Below are positions 49,726-58,862 of a DNA stretch of 64,000 nt, piece after piece (position 1 is the first letter of the stretch; every line of letters starts with the position of its first letter). The notes below the pieces were generated by a model. It ran no database searches, was not told the origin of the DNA, and saw only the letters and a list, made by a program, of their open reading frames with translations. The stretch is from Haloprofundus halobius (GTDB lineage Archaea > Halobacteriota > Halobacteria > Halobacteriales > Haloferacaceae), in the NCBI RefSeq assembly GCF_020097835.1, contig NZ_CP083666.1:1736001-1800000 (forward strand), written 5' to 3'. The position numbers were made by a program, and so were the translations under genes.

Positions 49726-50407
49726 ACCTGCCCCGTTTGACCCCCGGGGCTATGAACGACTCGGACGTTCGCTCGCGGTTTCGCGCCGCGAGGCGACCCC
49801 ACTCGCGGAGGCCCGACTCTATCTGTTCGGCCGAAAACCCGACCTGCTCGCCGACGGCGACGAGTTCCCGCGGCGCGCGGAGTTGGAGGTGCGAGGTGGG
49901 GTTCGCGCTGACGACGAACGGCACGTCGTAGTACTCGACGAGTTCGCGGAGTGTGCGCATCGACTTGAGTGCCTGTACGCGCCGACCGCCGTCGGCGCGG
50001 AGCACCCGCCGAAAGTCGAACTCGACGCGGACGCCGTTTCGCTTCGCGGACTTGGCGAGCACGTGGTTGAAGTCGCCGCCGGCCATCGGCCGCGACAGCA
50101 CGTCGATTCGCTCCGCTTCGGTGGCGAAGCGGTTGAGTTTGTCGTCGCCGCCGCGGAGGACGAGGAGCGTGGTTTTCGGTCGGAAGTTGCCGATTGCGCC
50201 GCTGGCCTGCTCGGGGGTCGTAGCGACGACTTCGACGGCGTCGACGACATCGACGTTGTAGCGGTCGCTCGCGCGTTCGCAGGCGTCGAGGTCGGGTGCG
50301 CCCTGGAAGCGGACGGCGACGCCCTCGAAGCCGTAGTCGGCCGCCGTGCGGGCGAAACGCGAGGGGGTGCTGTCGCCGTCGGGGTGCGCGTGGACCGCTT
50401 CGTACAT
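49709..50407 (-). CDS. rnp3: RNase P protein component 3 (Rpp30-like)
   Basis: A 232-residue TIM-barrel protein of the Rpp30 family. It starts MYEAVHAHPDGDSTPSRFARTAADYGFEGVAV. Later elements are LLVLRGGDDKLNRFATEAERIDVLSRP, GVRVEFDFRRVL and YDVPFVVSANPTSHLQLRAPRELVAVGEQVGF. It pairs with Pop5 in RNase P. It is the first gene of the rnp3-methyltransferase-rnp2-psmA unit and overlaps the methyltransferase gene. Confidence 0.93.
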   Translation of the reverse strand: MYEAVHAHPDGDSTPSRFARTAADYGFEGVAVRFQGAPDLDACERASDRYNVDVVDAVEVVATTPEQASGAIGNFRPKTTLLVLRGGDDKLNRFATEAERIDVLSRPMAGGDFNHVLAKSAKRNGVRVEFDFRRVLRADGGRRVQALKSMRTLRELVEYYDVPFVVSANPTSHLQLRAPRELVAVGEQVGFSAEQIESGLREWGRLAARNRERTSESFIAPGVKRGRYEEDG

Positions 50408-50578
50408 CTTGGTCTGTCTGGTTTTCTTCTCGTGTGGGGGCTTGTCGGTTTCGGGATTTTCCGTGGGTTCGGATGATCCACCTCGTGCGGTCGGTGATTC
50501 GCTGAATCGGTCGACTCCGACTGCCGAGCGCACCGAGAGAACACACCGCCACCGCCCACCTCGAGCCTCCCCAGCCTC

Positions 50579-50632
50579 GTCGGGCGCATGAACGCGCCCG
50601 ACTCCCTCGCGCGGTGGTCGCGCCACCGAGGG
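50579..50632. terminator. Two adjacent hairpins downstream of the folate fusion gene
   Basis: Hairpin one: GTCGGGCGC, loop ATGAAC, GCGCCCGAC (50579-50602), a perfect 9-bp stem. Hairpin two: CCCT-CGGTGG and CCACCG-AGGG around TCGCG (50604-50632), with a small bulge. They lie 35-88 bases beyond the folC-folP stop on the minus strand, after a TTTTATAG stretch. Terminator or a structured small RNA are both possible. Confidence 0.4.
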
Positions 50633-50666
50633 CGCTCCCGCCGCGCGCCACTATAAAATCCGCTTT

Positions 50667-53141
50667 CTACTCGAACCGACTCGGATTCTTCGTCGCCTCC
50701 GCCACCCGAACCGCCGCGACGTTCTCGGGCACGTCGTGGACGCGGACGATGTCCGCACCGCGTTCGACGGCCAGCGCGGTCCCGGCGATAGTCGCTTCGA
50801 GGTTGTCGCCCGCCTCCTGCCCGACGAGTTCGAACATCGACTTGTGCGAGTGCCCGACGAGAATCGGACAGCCGAGCGCCTCGAACTCCGGGAGTCGAGA
50901 GAGGAGCTCGAAGTTCTCGGGCTTCGATTTCCCGAAGCCGAGGCCGGGGTCGACGATGACGCGCTCTCGCGGGATGCCCGCCTTCTCGGCCAAGAGAATG
51001 CGCTCGTTCAGTTCCTCGACGACGTCCTCGACCACGTCGTCGTAGTCGATCTCCTTGCCCGGAACCACCGGTGCGTCGATGCTGTGCATGACGATGACCG
51101 GCACCTCGCGCTCGGCGGCGAGAAATCGCATCTCGGGGTCTTCGAGGCCGGTCACGTCGTTGAGGATGTCGGCTCCGGCGTCGAGCGCTGCTCGGCCGAC
51201 CGCGGCTCTCCGGGTGTCGACGGAGATAGCGACATCGAGGTCCGAGACGGCCTCGATGACCGGCACGACGCGCCGAATCTCGTCTTCGATCGACACCGGG
51301 TCCGCGCCGGGGCGGGTGCTCTCGCCCCCGACGTCGATAATCTCCGCGCCGGCGTCGACCATCGCCTGCGCCTGTTCGATGGCAGCGTCGGCGTCGAAGA
51401 ACTCGCCGCCGTCGTGAAAGGAGTCGGGCGTCACGTTCAGGATGCCCATCACCGACGCGCCCTCGTCCCACGGATACTGCTCGGTCGGTTCGCCGTCGTC
51501 GAGGCCGAGACGCCCGCGGAGGTCGGCGACGACGTCCGAGAGGCCGTACGGGTGACCCTCGAGCGAGTCGAGCAGTCGATCGAACTGCGCGAGCGTCCCC
51601 GAGAGAACGACGTCGTGCAGTTCGCCGTCGCTGTCGAGACCGGCGGCGACGCACTCGCCGCCGAAACGAGCCATCTCGGTTTCGAACACGCGCGCCTGCC
51701 GCCTCTCGACCTGCGTCTTCACGACGCGGTGAACCATCTCGTCTTCGGCGGCGTCGACGGCTTCGGTCGTCCCCCCTGCACGCTCCAGTACTTCGCGGGC
51801 GTCCGTCGGCGAATCGACCGCTTTCGGAATCCCCAGTCGGGTCCACCGCCGCCGCGCCTCGGCGACACAGAACAGAGAGCCGGTGAGAAGTACGCAGTCG
51901 TCGGGACCGGCCCGGTCGAGGGCGCTCGACAACGCGGCGGATACCGACCCGATACTGTCGACCGAGTCGACGCCCGCCCGCTCGAACACGCGGGCGAGGA
52001 TTTCGGGGTCTTCGGCCCGACTGAGGTTCGGCCTGCACGTCGTCACCGAGTCGGGCGTCGGCAGCGCCGCGGCCATCTCGCGGTGGTCCTTGTCGTGCAT
52101 CGCGCCGAAGACCAGATGCAGGTCGTCGTAGTCGAACTCCGAGAGTACGGCCGCGAGAACCTCGAACGCCCCCGGGTTGTGCGCACCGTCGAGGACGACC
52201 ATCGGCTCTCGCTGCATGACCTCGAATCTGCCCGGCCAGTGGGCGTTACGGAGGCCGCGGGCGACCGTCTCGGTGTCGAGTTCGACGCCGGTCTCGGCGG
52301 CGGCCTGTCGTGCGAGTGCGACGGCGACGCCCGCGTTCTTCGCCTGATACGCGCCGAGCATCGGCAAGCGGGCTTCGACCGCGAACGCGCCCGAATCAAC
52401 CGAGACGCTGACCACGGACTCGGTGTGGTTGACGCGACCCTCGTAGTTGACGCGGAGGTCGGGGTTTTCGGGGGCGTCGGGGTCGCTCGGGTCCGCGACG
52501 GTGACGACGTCGCCGGCCTGCGCGCGGACGGCGTCGAGCGCGTCGCTCGTCGCGGCGGTGACGAGCGGTCGGTCGGCGGGGGCGACGTACGCTTTCGTCG
52601 TCGCAATCTCTTCTATGGTGTCGCCGAGCACGTCGGTGTGTTCGAGCGTGACGTTCGTGACGGCGCTGGCGACGGGGTCGACGACGCTCGTCGCGTCGAG
52701 TTCGCCGCCCATCCCCACCTCCAGGACGGCGACGTCGACGTCGCTGCGGCCGAAGTACCAGAGACCGAGCGCGGTGACCGTCTCGAAGAAGGTGAGCGGT
52801 TCGCCGGCGGCCGCACGGTCGACGAGGTACGGTTTGGCCTCGGCGACGAACTCGCAGAGCGCGGATTCGGTCATCTTGCGGCCGTCGACGCGGACGCGTT
52901 CGCGGAGGCTGTCGAAGTGCGGCGAGGTGTAGAGGCCGACGCTGCATCCCGCTTCCCGAAGCGTCGACTCCACCATCCGCGCGGTGCTGCCCTTTCCGTT
53001 CGACCCCGCGACCTGGACGAATCGGACGTTCTCGTGGGGGTCGCCGAGGTGGTCGAGCAGCGCCCGAACCGACTCGGTCCCCGGCTTCACCTGAAAGCGG
53101 CGGAGGTCGAAGAGAAAGTTCGCCGCCTCGTAATACTCCAT
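50667..53141 (-). CDS. folCP: Fused folylpolyglutamate/dihydrofolate synthase and dihydropteroate synthase
   Basis: An 824-residue bifunctional folate enzyme. The FolC half (about 1-430) has the P-loop VQVAGSNGKGSTARMVESTLREAG near residues 43-66, LEVGMGGELDATSVVDP, LDGAHNPGAFEVLAAVL and NLSRAEDPEILARVF. A ~110-residue linker domain follows. The FolP half (from about 560) shows MGILNVTPDSFHDGG, DVGGESTRPGA, SVDTRRAAVGRAALDAGADILNDVTG, IVDPGLGFGKSKPENFELL and LVGHSHKSMF. Such fusions are described in haloarchaea. ATG at 53141. Confidence 0.93.
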   Translation of the reverse strand: MEYYEAANFLFDLRRFQVKPGTESVRALLDHLGDPHENVRFVQVAGSNGKGSTARMVESTLREAGCSVGLYTSPHFDSLRERVRVDGRKMTESALCEFVAEAKPYLVDRAAAGEPLTFFETVTALGLWYFGRSDVDVAVLEVGMGGELDATSVVDPVASAVTNVTLEHTDVLGDTIEEIATTKAYVAPADRPLVTAATSDALDAVRAQAGDVVTVADPSDPDAPENPDLRVNYEGRVNHTESVVSVSVDSGAFAVEARLPMLGAYQAKNAGVAVALARQAAAETGVELDTETVARGLRNAHWPGRFEVMQREPMVVLDGAHNPGAFEVLAAVLSEFDYDDLHLVFGAMHDKDHREMAAALPTPDSVTTCRPNLSRAEDPEILARVFERAGVDSVDSIGSVSAALSSALDRAGPDDCVLLTGSLFCVAEARRRWTRLGIPKAVDSPTDAREVLERAGGTTEAVDAAEDEMVHRVVKTQVERRQARVFETEMARFGGECVAAGLDSDGELHDVVLSGTLAQFDRLLDSLEGHPYGLSDVVADLRGRLGLDDGEPTEQYPWDEGASVMGILNVTPDSFHDGGEFFDADAAIEQAQAMVDAGAEIIDVGGESTRPGADPVSIEDEIRRVVPVIEAVSDLDVAISVDTRRAAVGRAALDAGADILNDVTGLEDPEMRFLAAEREVPVIVMHSIDAPVVPGKEIDYDDVVEDVVEELNERILLAEKAGIPRERVIVDPGLGFGKSKPENFELLSRLPEFEALGCPILVGHSHKSMFELVGQEAGDNLEATIAGTALAVERGADIVRVHDVPENVAAVRVAEATKNPSRFE

Positions 53142-53357
53142 GCATCGTCCGAGTTTGCGACTCCGCTTAGGCCTATCGGACCGTCTACTGCGGTTTTCTC
53201 GTGATCGGCGGCGACCGGTACACACGCGTTCGGCGGCGACGACGGAGCCACAAAACGGCGACTCAGAGACGACTTCGTCGCCGAAACCGAGCCGCCCCTT
53301 GTCAATACTGGCAGCCGAGATTTCAGTCCGAGACCACTATCTCCGGTCCCGACTTTC

Positions 53358-54464
53358 ATGAGTTACGTGCTGTTTTCCGCGCTCGATAGTGGCGTGGCAG
53401 CGACGTTCGCCGACTGGTCTCCGCCGGCGCAAACCGTCGCTATCGGCGTCGCGTTCTTCGCCGTCTTCTTCCTCGTGAACCGAACGAAACCGACAGTCGA
53501 GGCGCGCTACGACGCAGATATCGCGGAGATGGTGACGGTGACGTTTCTGGTCGCCGACCTCGCGGCGGCGGTGCTGGCGCTGGCGACCGTCTGGAACCTC
53601 GTCGTCGTCTTCGACGTGCTCGCGCAGGCGGTTCTCGTCGACCGCTGGACGGCAGTCAGACAGGTCGTGAGCGTGGCGGTGCTCGCGGGGGCGTATCTCG
53701 TCGTCCGGTTGGTCAACCGCTCTATCGACCGCCTGGCGGCCGCCGGCGCGCTGACGAAACACCAGAGCGAGGTCGCCTACCACGTCACCGACGTCGGCAT
53801 CTTCGCGCTCGCTATCGCGGTGCTTCTCTACCTCTGGGGCATCGAACTCGGCAACCTGTTCATCGGTGCAGGCGTCGCCAGCGCCGTCGTCGGCCTCGCC
53901 GCCCGCGAGACGCTCGCGGCGATCATCGCGGGGTTCGTCCTCTTGCTCTCGCGGCCGTTCCGTGCGGGCGACTGGGTCGAAGTCGACGGTCAGTCCGGAG
54001 TCGTCGAGGACGTGACGATCATCAACACCAAACTGCGGACGTACAGCGACGAACACCTGCTCATCCCGAACGACCACATCACGAGCAATCGGCTGATGAA
54101 CTACTCGCGTAGTGATAGACTCCGCATCGAACTAGAGGTCGGCGTCGACTACGAGACGGACCTCTCTCACGCGCGGGAGGTCGCGGAGTCGGCGATGGCG
54201 GAGGTCGACCTCGTCCGCGACGTCCCCTCGCCGCGGGCGATTCCACAGGAGTTCGGCGAGTCGTCGATACAGCTCGAACTCCGCTTCTGGATCGGTGACC
54301 CGACGATGCGGCGACTCTGGAAGGCGAAGGGCTCGGTCATCGAGTCGGTCAAGACCGCCTACGAGCGAGAGGACATCTCGATTCCGTTCCCGCAGCGGGT
54401 TCACTCGCGACGCGACGACGCGCGGATGACTCCCTCGGAAATCGCCGCCAGAAGCGACGATTGA
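53358..54464 (+). CDS. MscS-type mechanosensitive ion channel
   Basis: A 368-residue small-conductance mechanosensitive channel. Four hydrophobic segments run from about residues 20 to 165. The pore-lining helix is GNLFIGAGVASAVVGLAARETLAAIIAGFVLLLSRPFRAGDWV. The beta domain follows with VEVDGQSGVVEDVTIINTKLRTYSDEHLLIPNDHITSNRLMNYS. It protects cells from osmotic down-shock by opening under membrane tension. ATG at 53358. It diverges from the folate gene with ~216 bases between. Confidence 0.92.
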   Translation: MSYVLFSALDSGVAATFADWSPPAQTVAIGVAFFAVFFLVNRTKPTVEARYDADIAEMVTVTFLVADLAAAVLALATVWNLVVVFDVLAQAVLVDRWTAVRQVVSVAVLAGAYLVVRLVNRSIDRLAAAGALTKHQSEVAYHVTDVGIFALAIAVLLYLWGIELGNLFIGAGVASAVVGLAARETLAAIIAGFVLLLSRPFRAGDWVEVDGQSGVVEDVTIINTKLRTYSDEHLLIPNDHITSNRLMNYSRSDRLRIELEVGVDYETDLSHAREVAESAMAEVDLVRDVPSPRAIPQEFGESSIQLELRFWIGDPTMRRLWKAKGSVIESVKTAYEREDISIPFPQRVHSRRDDARMTPSEIAARSDD

Positions 54465-54559
54465 CCCGCGCGGCGGCGAGCGGACCGCCGGGGCGCTAAA
54501 AGCAGCCTGAACTAACAAGCCCATCTGGGTTGCCGCTGCGTCGACAACGTCGATATGAG

Positions 54560-54892
54560 ATGCTCGGTACCGTAACTGTCGGTAGAAAGGCGGCGAAGTA
54601 CGGTTACAAAAAGTACGGCGTCCCGGGCGCTGTCGTCGCCGGCGGTGCAGCCGTCGGCGGCGTCTACGTCGCCAGAAAGACGTTCAAGTCGAAGTTCGGC
54701 GGCGATGCCAAAAGCCTCGACGAGACGACGGTCGTCGAGACACAAACGGATGTCGACGCCGCCGACCCCTCGGAGACCGAGGCGGACGAACGTGAGGACG
54801 TCGACAGACACGAGGACGTCGACGAAACCGAGGTCGACGACTCTCGCGACACCGACGCGGACGCGGATTCGGATACGGACGACGAGGCGTAG
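54560..54892 (+). CDS. Small basic-then-acidic protein of unknown function
   Basis: A 110-residue protein. Its N-terminal half (MLGTVTVGRKAAKYGYKKYGVPGAVVAGGAAVGGVYVARKTFKSKF) has one short hydrophobic helix (about 21-38) flanked by Lys/Arg. The C-terminal half is a very acidic Asp/Glu/Thr tail ending DTDDEA. ATG at 54560. The frame stops at TAG (54890-54892) but continues as strongly codon-biased open sequence for 102 more codons. Confidence 0.6.
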   Translation: MLGTVTVGRKAAKYGYKKYGVPGAVVAGGAAVGGVYVARKTFKSKFGGDAKSLDETTVVETQTDVDAADPSETEADEREDVDRHEDVDETEVDDSRDTDADADSDTDDEA

Positions 54893-55201
54893 AGAGGACG
54901 AACCCGCTGGATTCGGCCGAATCGGTCGCTCTCCGAGGACGACTTCGCGACCGACGACCTCGCGGACCTCGACGATTACTTTCTGCTGTCGCCCTCCGGC
55001 ATCCCGCCGGAGTCGTTCGAAGACCTCTCCCTCCCGGTCGTCCATCTCGACCAGCGACTCAGTCTGACGCTGCTCCGACAGGCGCTCAACGAGGTGGAGA
55101 CGCTGGACATCGACGCCGAGACGAAGAAACGGACGAGAGAGCTGCTGCACTCGCTCGGGGAGTGTTTCCCGAACCACAGCCTCCGCAACGACGAAAGCTA
55201 G
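54893..55201 (+). pseudogene. Coding-like frame lacking a start codon, in frame after TAG
   Basis: Immediately after the TAG of the preceding gene, in the same frame, 102 sense codons run to TAG at 55199-55201. Third positions are almost all G or C, and the translation is protein-like: SLSEDDFATDDLADLDDYFLLSPSG, then SFEDLSLPVVHLDQRLSLTLLRQALNEVETLDIDAETKKRTRELLHSL. No in-frame ATG or GTG precedes the conserved-looking part. Options are a longer gene broken by a nonsense mutation, an unusual start such as ATT at 54911, or stop readthrough. Confidence 0.55.
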
Positions 55202-55230
55202 CTTCGACGGCCGAAACCGCACGAGAGCGA

Positions 55231-55416
55231 CTACTCAGGTCGCGGCCGTTCCGCTTCTCGCCGCGCGGTCCGGTCGGTGTCGAGCACGAGTCCGAGCGTC
55301 AGGAAGACACTCCCGAGTGCCAGCCACACAGGGGTCGACCCCGTGTCGCCGCCGACACCCATGTAGGCCCCGATTGTCAGGAACGCCACGCCGACAACGA
55401 AGAACGCAACGTGCAT
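55231..55416 (-). CDS. Small two-helix membrane protein
   Basis: A 61-residue protein (MHVAFFVVGVAFLTIGAYMGVGGDTGSTPVWLALGSVFLTLGLVLDTD...) with helices near residues 2-19 and 30-46 and a charged Arg/Glu tail. ATG at 55416 chosen; a GTG at 55431 would add five residues. No family recognised. Confidence 0.55.
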   Translation of the reverse strand: MHVAFFVVGVAFLTIGAYMGVGGDTGSTPVWLALGSVFLTLGLVLDTDRTARREAERPRPE

Positions 55417-55574
55417 GGTAGCATGTCTCACGGGGACGTGATAAAGCTACGCACGAGAATCACACGCTGATTGATACGTCGGGGAGAGGTGCCATCGACG
55501 CCGCGGGAGACGGGCCGAGGCGCGTTCCTCGCCTTCGTTCGTCTTTCGAGCGTTAGACGCTCCTTCGCTGACGC

Positions 55575-57194
55575 TCAGTCGTGTCTGAAACACCGCCGCC
55601 CGGTGAACACCATCACCATGTCGTGCTCGTCGGCGGCCGCGACGACGTCGTCGTCGTTGACGGAGCCACCGGGCTGAATCACGGCGTCGATACCCGCTTC
55701 GGCGGCTTCCTCGACACCGTCGGGGAATGGGAAGAACGCGTCCGACGCCATCACCGCGCCCTCGGCGGATTTGCCTTCGGCGTGCTCCTCGGCTTTCATC
55801 GCCGCCAGTCGGACGGCGTCGACGCGGCTCACCTGCCCCATGCCGACGCCGACCGTCTCCGTCCCGTCGGCGAAGAGGATGCCGTTCGATTTGACGTGCT
55901 TCAGCACCTTCCACGCGAACAGCATCGTCTCCAGTTGCTCGTCGGTGGGTTCGCGCTCGGTGACGACTTCGAGGTCGTCGACCGTCGGACTCCACAGGTC
56001 GCGCTCCTGGACGAGTCGTCCCCCGACGATGGGTTTCTCGGTGAAGCGCTCAGAGATCTCGCCGAGCTCGGACCGGGCGGACTCGCCCGTCCGCCCGTCC
56101 CCGCGACCCACGTCCAACACTCGAAGGTTCTTCTTCCCGGTCAGCACCGAGAGTGCGTCGTCGGTGTACCCCGGCGCGACGACGACCTCTTTGAACGAAT
56201 CGACGACGAGTTCGGCCGTCTCGGCGTCGCACTCGCGGTTGAGCGCGACAATCCCTCCAAAAGCGCTCATGGGGTCCGTCGAGAGCGCGCGCTCGTACGC
56301 CTCCGAGAGCGTGTCGGCGGTCGCACAGCCAGCGGGGTTGGTGTGTTTGATGACCGCGGCAGCGGGGTCGTCGAACTCCTTGATGAGGCTGAGCGCGCCG
56401 TCGGCGTCGTTGTAGTTGTTGTACGACAGCGCCTTCGCGCCCTCGTTCAACTGCGGCGCGCTGACGACGTTGGCCTCCTCGCAGGCGTCGTCGACGTAGA
56501 CGGCGGCGTCCTGATGCGGGTTCTCGCCGTAGCGAAGCGTGTCGCCGCGGCGCTCGGAGACGACGCGGCGAGACGGGAGGTCGCCGCCCTCGTCGCCCTC
56601 GACGGAGACGCGGCCAGTCTCGGCATCGACGGTCACGCGGTCCTCGGCGAACAGGCGGACGGCCCGGGGATAGGCCGCGAACTCGGCGTCGTAGAGCACG
56701 CGCTCTTTCAGCGACGCCGCGTCGTCGTCCTCGAAGACGGGGACCGCCTCCTGCGTGACGATGGGGCCGGCGTCGACCTCCTCGGTGACGACGTGGACCG
56801 TGCATCCGGTCGTGCGGACGCCCGAATCGAGAACCTGCTCGTGGGCGTCGTTGCCGGGGAACGCAGGGAGCAAGGAGGGATGGACGTTCAGCGTCGTCGG
56901 CGCGGCGTCGAGGAACTCGGTCGTGAGTACGCGCATGTAGCCGTCGAGGCAGACGAGGTCGAACTCGTAGTCGTCGAGGGCATCGAGGATGCGACGTTCG
57001 TGGGACTCGCGGGATTCGCCCTCGTCGCGTTCGACGCTCTCGGTCGGGATGCCGCGCTCGGCGGCCGCGTCGAGCACCGGGGCGTCGTCGTGGTTCGACA
57101 GCACGACGGCCAACTCGGCCCCGCCGGGCGCTGTATCGGCGATGTGTCGAAGGTTCCGTCCGCGATTGCTCGCCAAACCCGCAATCCGTAGCAT
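55575..57194 (-). CDS. purH: Fused phosphoribosyl formyltransferases (PurN-like and AICAR transformylase)
   Basis: A 539-residue fusion. The first ~185 residues are a PurN-type formyltransferase (IAGLASNRGRNLRHIAD, then LDGYMRVLTTEFL, TLNVHPSLLPAFPGNDAHEQVLDSGVRTTGCTVHVVTEEVDAGPI with the Asn/His/Asp triad). The rest is the AICAR transformylase part of PurH (LRYGENPHQDAAVYV, KHTNPAGCATADTL, DPMSAFGGIVALNRE, SDAFFPFPDGVEEAAEAGIDAVIQPGGS). The MGS-like IMP cyclohydrolase domain of bacterial PurH is absent; archaea use PurO instead. It is divergent from purB. Confidence 0.9.
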   Translation of the reverse strand: MLRIAGLASNRGRNLRHIADTAPGGAELAVVLSNHDDAPVLDAAAERGIPTESVERDEGESRESHERRILDALDDYEFDLVCLDGYMRVLTTEFLDAAPTTLNVHPSLLPAFPGNDAHEQVLDSGVRTTGCTVHVVTEEVDAGPIVTQEAVPVFEDDDAASLKERVLYDAEFAAYPRAVRLFAEDRVTVDAETGRVSVEGDEGGDLPSRRVVSERRGDTLRYGENPHQDAAVYVDDACEEANVVSAPQLNEGAKALSYNNYNDADGALSLIKEFDDPAAAVIKHTNPAGCATADTLSEAYERALSTDPMSAFGGIVALNRECDAETAELVVDSFKEVVVAPGYTDDALSVLTGKKNLRVLDVGRGDGRTGESARSELGEISERFTEKPIVGGRLVQERDLWSPTVDDLEVVTEREPTDEQLETMLFAWKVLKHVKSNGILFADGTETVGVGMGQVSRVDAVRLAAMKAEEHAEGKSAEGAVMASDAFFPFPDGVEEAAEAGIDAVIQPGGSVNDDDVVAAADEHDMVMVFTGRRCFRHD

Positions 57195-57363
57195 ACGAGA
57201 GAAGCCCACCGCCGTGGGAAAAACAGTTGCGGTCTGCCGAGCGCGGGTATCCAAATACGTGTATAGATTTTCGCGTATTCGAGCTCTCGAACCGGCACAG
57301 TATGCACAGAAATGGGTTGCACTCATCGACACGCTTTTGCCGCGCCCGCGGACACTCCCGGGT

Positions 57364-58779
57364 ATGACAGACCTCTCTCGGAACGACCCGCTGTCGACCG
57401 TCTCGCCGGTCGACGGGCGGTACGCGCGCCGAACCGCGCCGCTGGTCCCGTACGCCAGCGAGTCGGCGTTGATGCGCGCTCGCGTCCGCGTCGAAGCCGA
57501 ATACCTCGTCGCGCTCGCCGACCTCGACGCGACGCCGCTGACGCTCAGCGAAGCGGAACGCGTCGCCCTCCGCGACTGCTACGAGTCGTTCGACGGCGAC
57601 GACGCACGCCTCGTCAAGCGCCTCGAAACCGAGGGCACCGAGGAGTACTCGGCGACGAACCACGACGTAAAGGCCGTCGAGTACTTCCTGCGCGTTCGAC
57701 TCGGCGAATCCTCTGACGTCGACGGCGCGGAACGGCTCCACCCGTGGATTCACTTCGGCCTGACGAGCGAGGACGTGAACAACCTCGCCCACCGCCTGCT
57801 CGTCGAACCCGCCGTCGAGGACGTGTTGCTCCCGGCGCTCGCGGACGTGCGCGACGAACTCGCGTCGCTGGCGCGCGAGCACCGTGCGACGCCGATGCTC
57901 GCGCGGACGCACGGCCAACCCGCGACGCCGACGACGTTCGGCAAGGAGATGGCCGTCGTCGCCGCGCGCCTCGGTCGGCAGATGGGCCGCATCCGAGAGG
58001 CGAGCGACGCGCTCTCGGGCAAGTTGGCGGGCGCGTCGGGCACCTACGCCGCCCACGTCGCCGCCTATCCGGACGTCGACTGGCGCGCGTTCTCGAAGTC
58101 GTTCGTCGAGTCGCTCGGCCTCCGCCACACGGCGCTGACGACGCAGGTCAACCCCTGCGACGACCTTTCTACCCTTTTCGACGCGCTCCGCGGCGCGAAC
58201 AACGTGCTTCTGGACCTGGACCGCGACGTCTGGCTCTACGTCTCGGACCGCTACCTCGGCCAGCGAACTGTCGAGGGAGAGACGGGATCGTCGACGATGC
58301 CGCATAAGGTCAACCCCATCGACTTCGAGAACAGCGAAGGAAATCTCTCGAAGGCCAACTCCGACCTGACGTTCCTCGCCGACTACATCACCACTTCGCG
58401 TCTCCAGCGCGACCTCTCGGACTCGACCGTGAAGCGCAACATCGGCGCGGCGTTCGCACACTGTCTCATCGGCTACGGGAAGACCGAGACCGGATTAGGC
58501 AAGGTCGTCCCGAACGAGCACGTGATGCGTGAGGAACTGGAGGCGACCCCCGAGATCATCGGCGAGGCGGTCCAGACCATCCTCCGGCGCGAGGGCGACA
58601 CCGAGGCGTACGAACGCGTGAAGGAACTCACCCGCGGCCGCGACGTGACCATCGAAGACTTCCGCGACCTGTTCGACGACCTCGACGTCTCTCCCGAGGT
58701 TCGCGAGGAACTGCGCTCGCTCTCGCCGATGGGTTACACGGGCGTCGCAGACGAGTTAGTCGACGAACTGGACCGATAA
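57364..58779 (+). CDS. purB: Adenylosuccinate lyase
   Basis: A 471-residue lyase of the fumarase/aspartase superfamily, acting twice in purine synthesis (SAICAR to AICAR, and adenylosuccinate to AMP). It starts LSTVSPVDGRYARRTAPLVPYASESALMRAR. Conserved parts are EEYSATNHDVKAVEYFLR, WIHFGLTSEDVNNLAHRLL, LARTHGQPATPTTFGKEMA and the signature TGSSTMPHKVNPIDFENSEGN near residues 310-330. ATG at 57364. purH is divergent, so the two purine genes share a 169-base promoter region. Confidence 0.95.
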   Translation: MTDLSRNDPLSTVSPVDGRYARRTAPLVPYASESALMRARVRVEAEYLVALADLDATPLTLSEAERVALRDCYESFDGDDARLVKRLETEGTEEYSATNHDVKAVEYFLRVRLGESSDVDGAERLHPWIHFGLTSEDVNNLAHRLLVEPAVEDVLLPALADVRDELASLAREHRATPMLARTHGQPATPTTFGKEMAVVAARLGRQMGRIREASDALSGKLAGASGTYAAHVAAYPDVDWRAFSKSFVESLGLRHTALTTQVNPCDDLSTLFDALRGANNVLLDLDRDVWLYVSDRYLGQRTVEGETGSSTMPHKVNPIDFENSEGNLSKANSDLTFLADYITTSRLQRDLSDSTVKRNIGAAFAHCLIGYGKTETGLGKVVPNEHVMREELEATPEIIGEAVQTILRREGDTEAYERVKELTRGRDVTIEDFRDLFDDLDVSPEVREELRSLSPMGYTGVADELVDELDR

Positions 58780-58862
58780 GACGAGCGCTGAGCGCGGTCG
58801 TCGGGTGGTCCATCTCTCGCACCACCGAGAAGATACTTATCCTGTCACGAGAGACGACAGAT

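Noticed and set aside
54890-54892. TAG as a pyrrolysine codon
   Set aside because: No pylT, pylS or methylamine methyltransferase genes are seen, and haloarchaea generally lack pyrrolysine. A nonsense mutation or separate gene is likelier.
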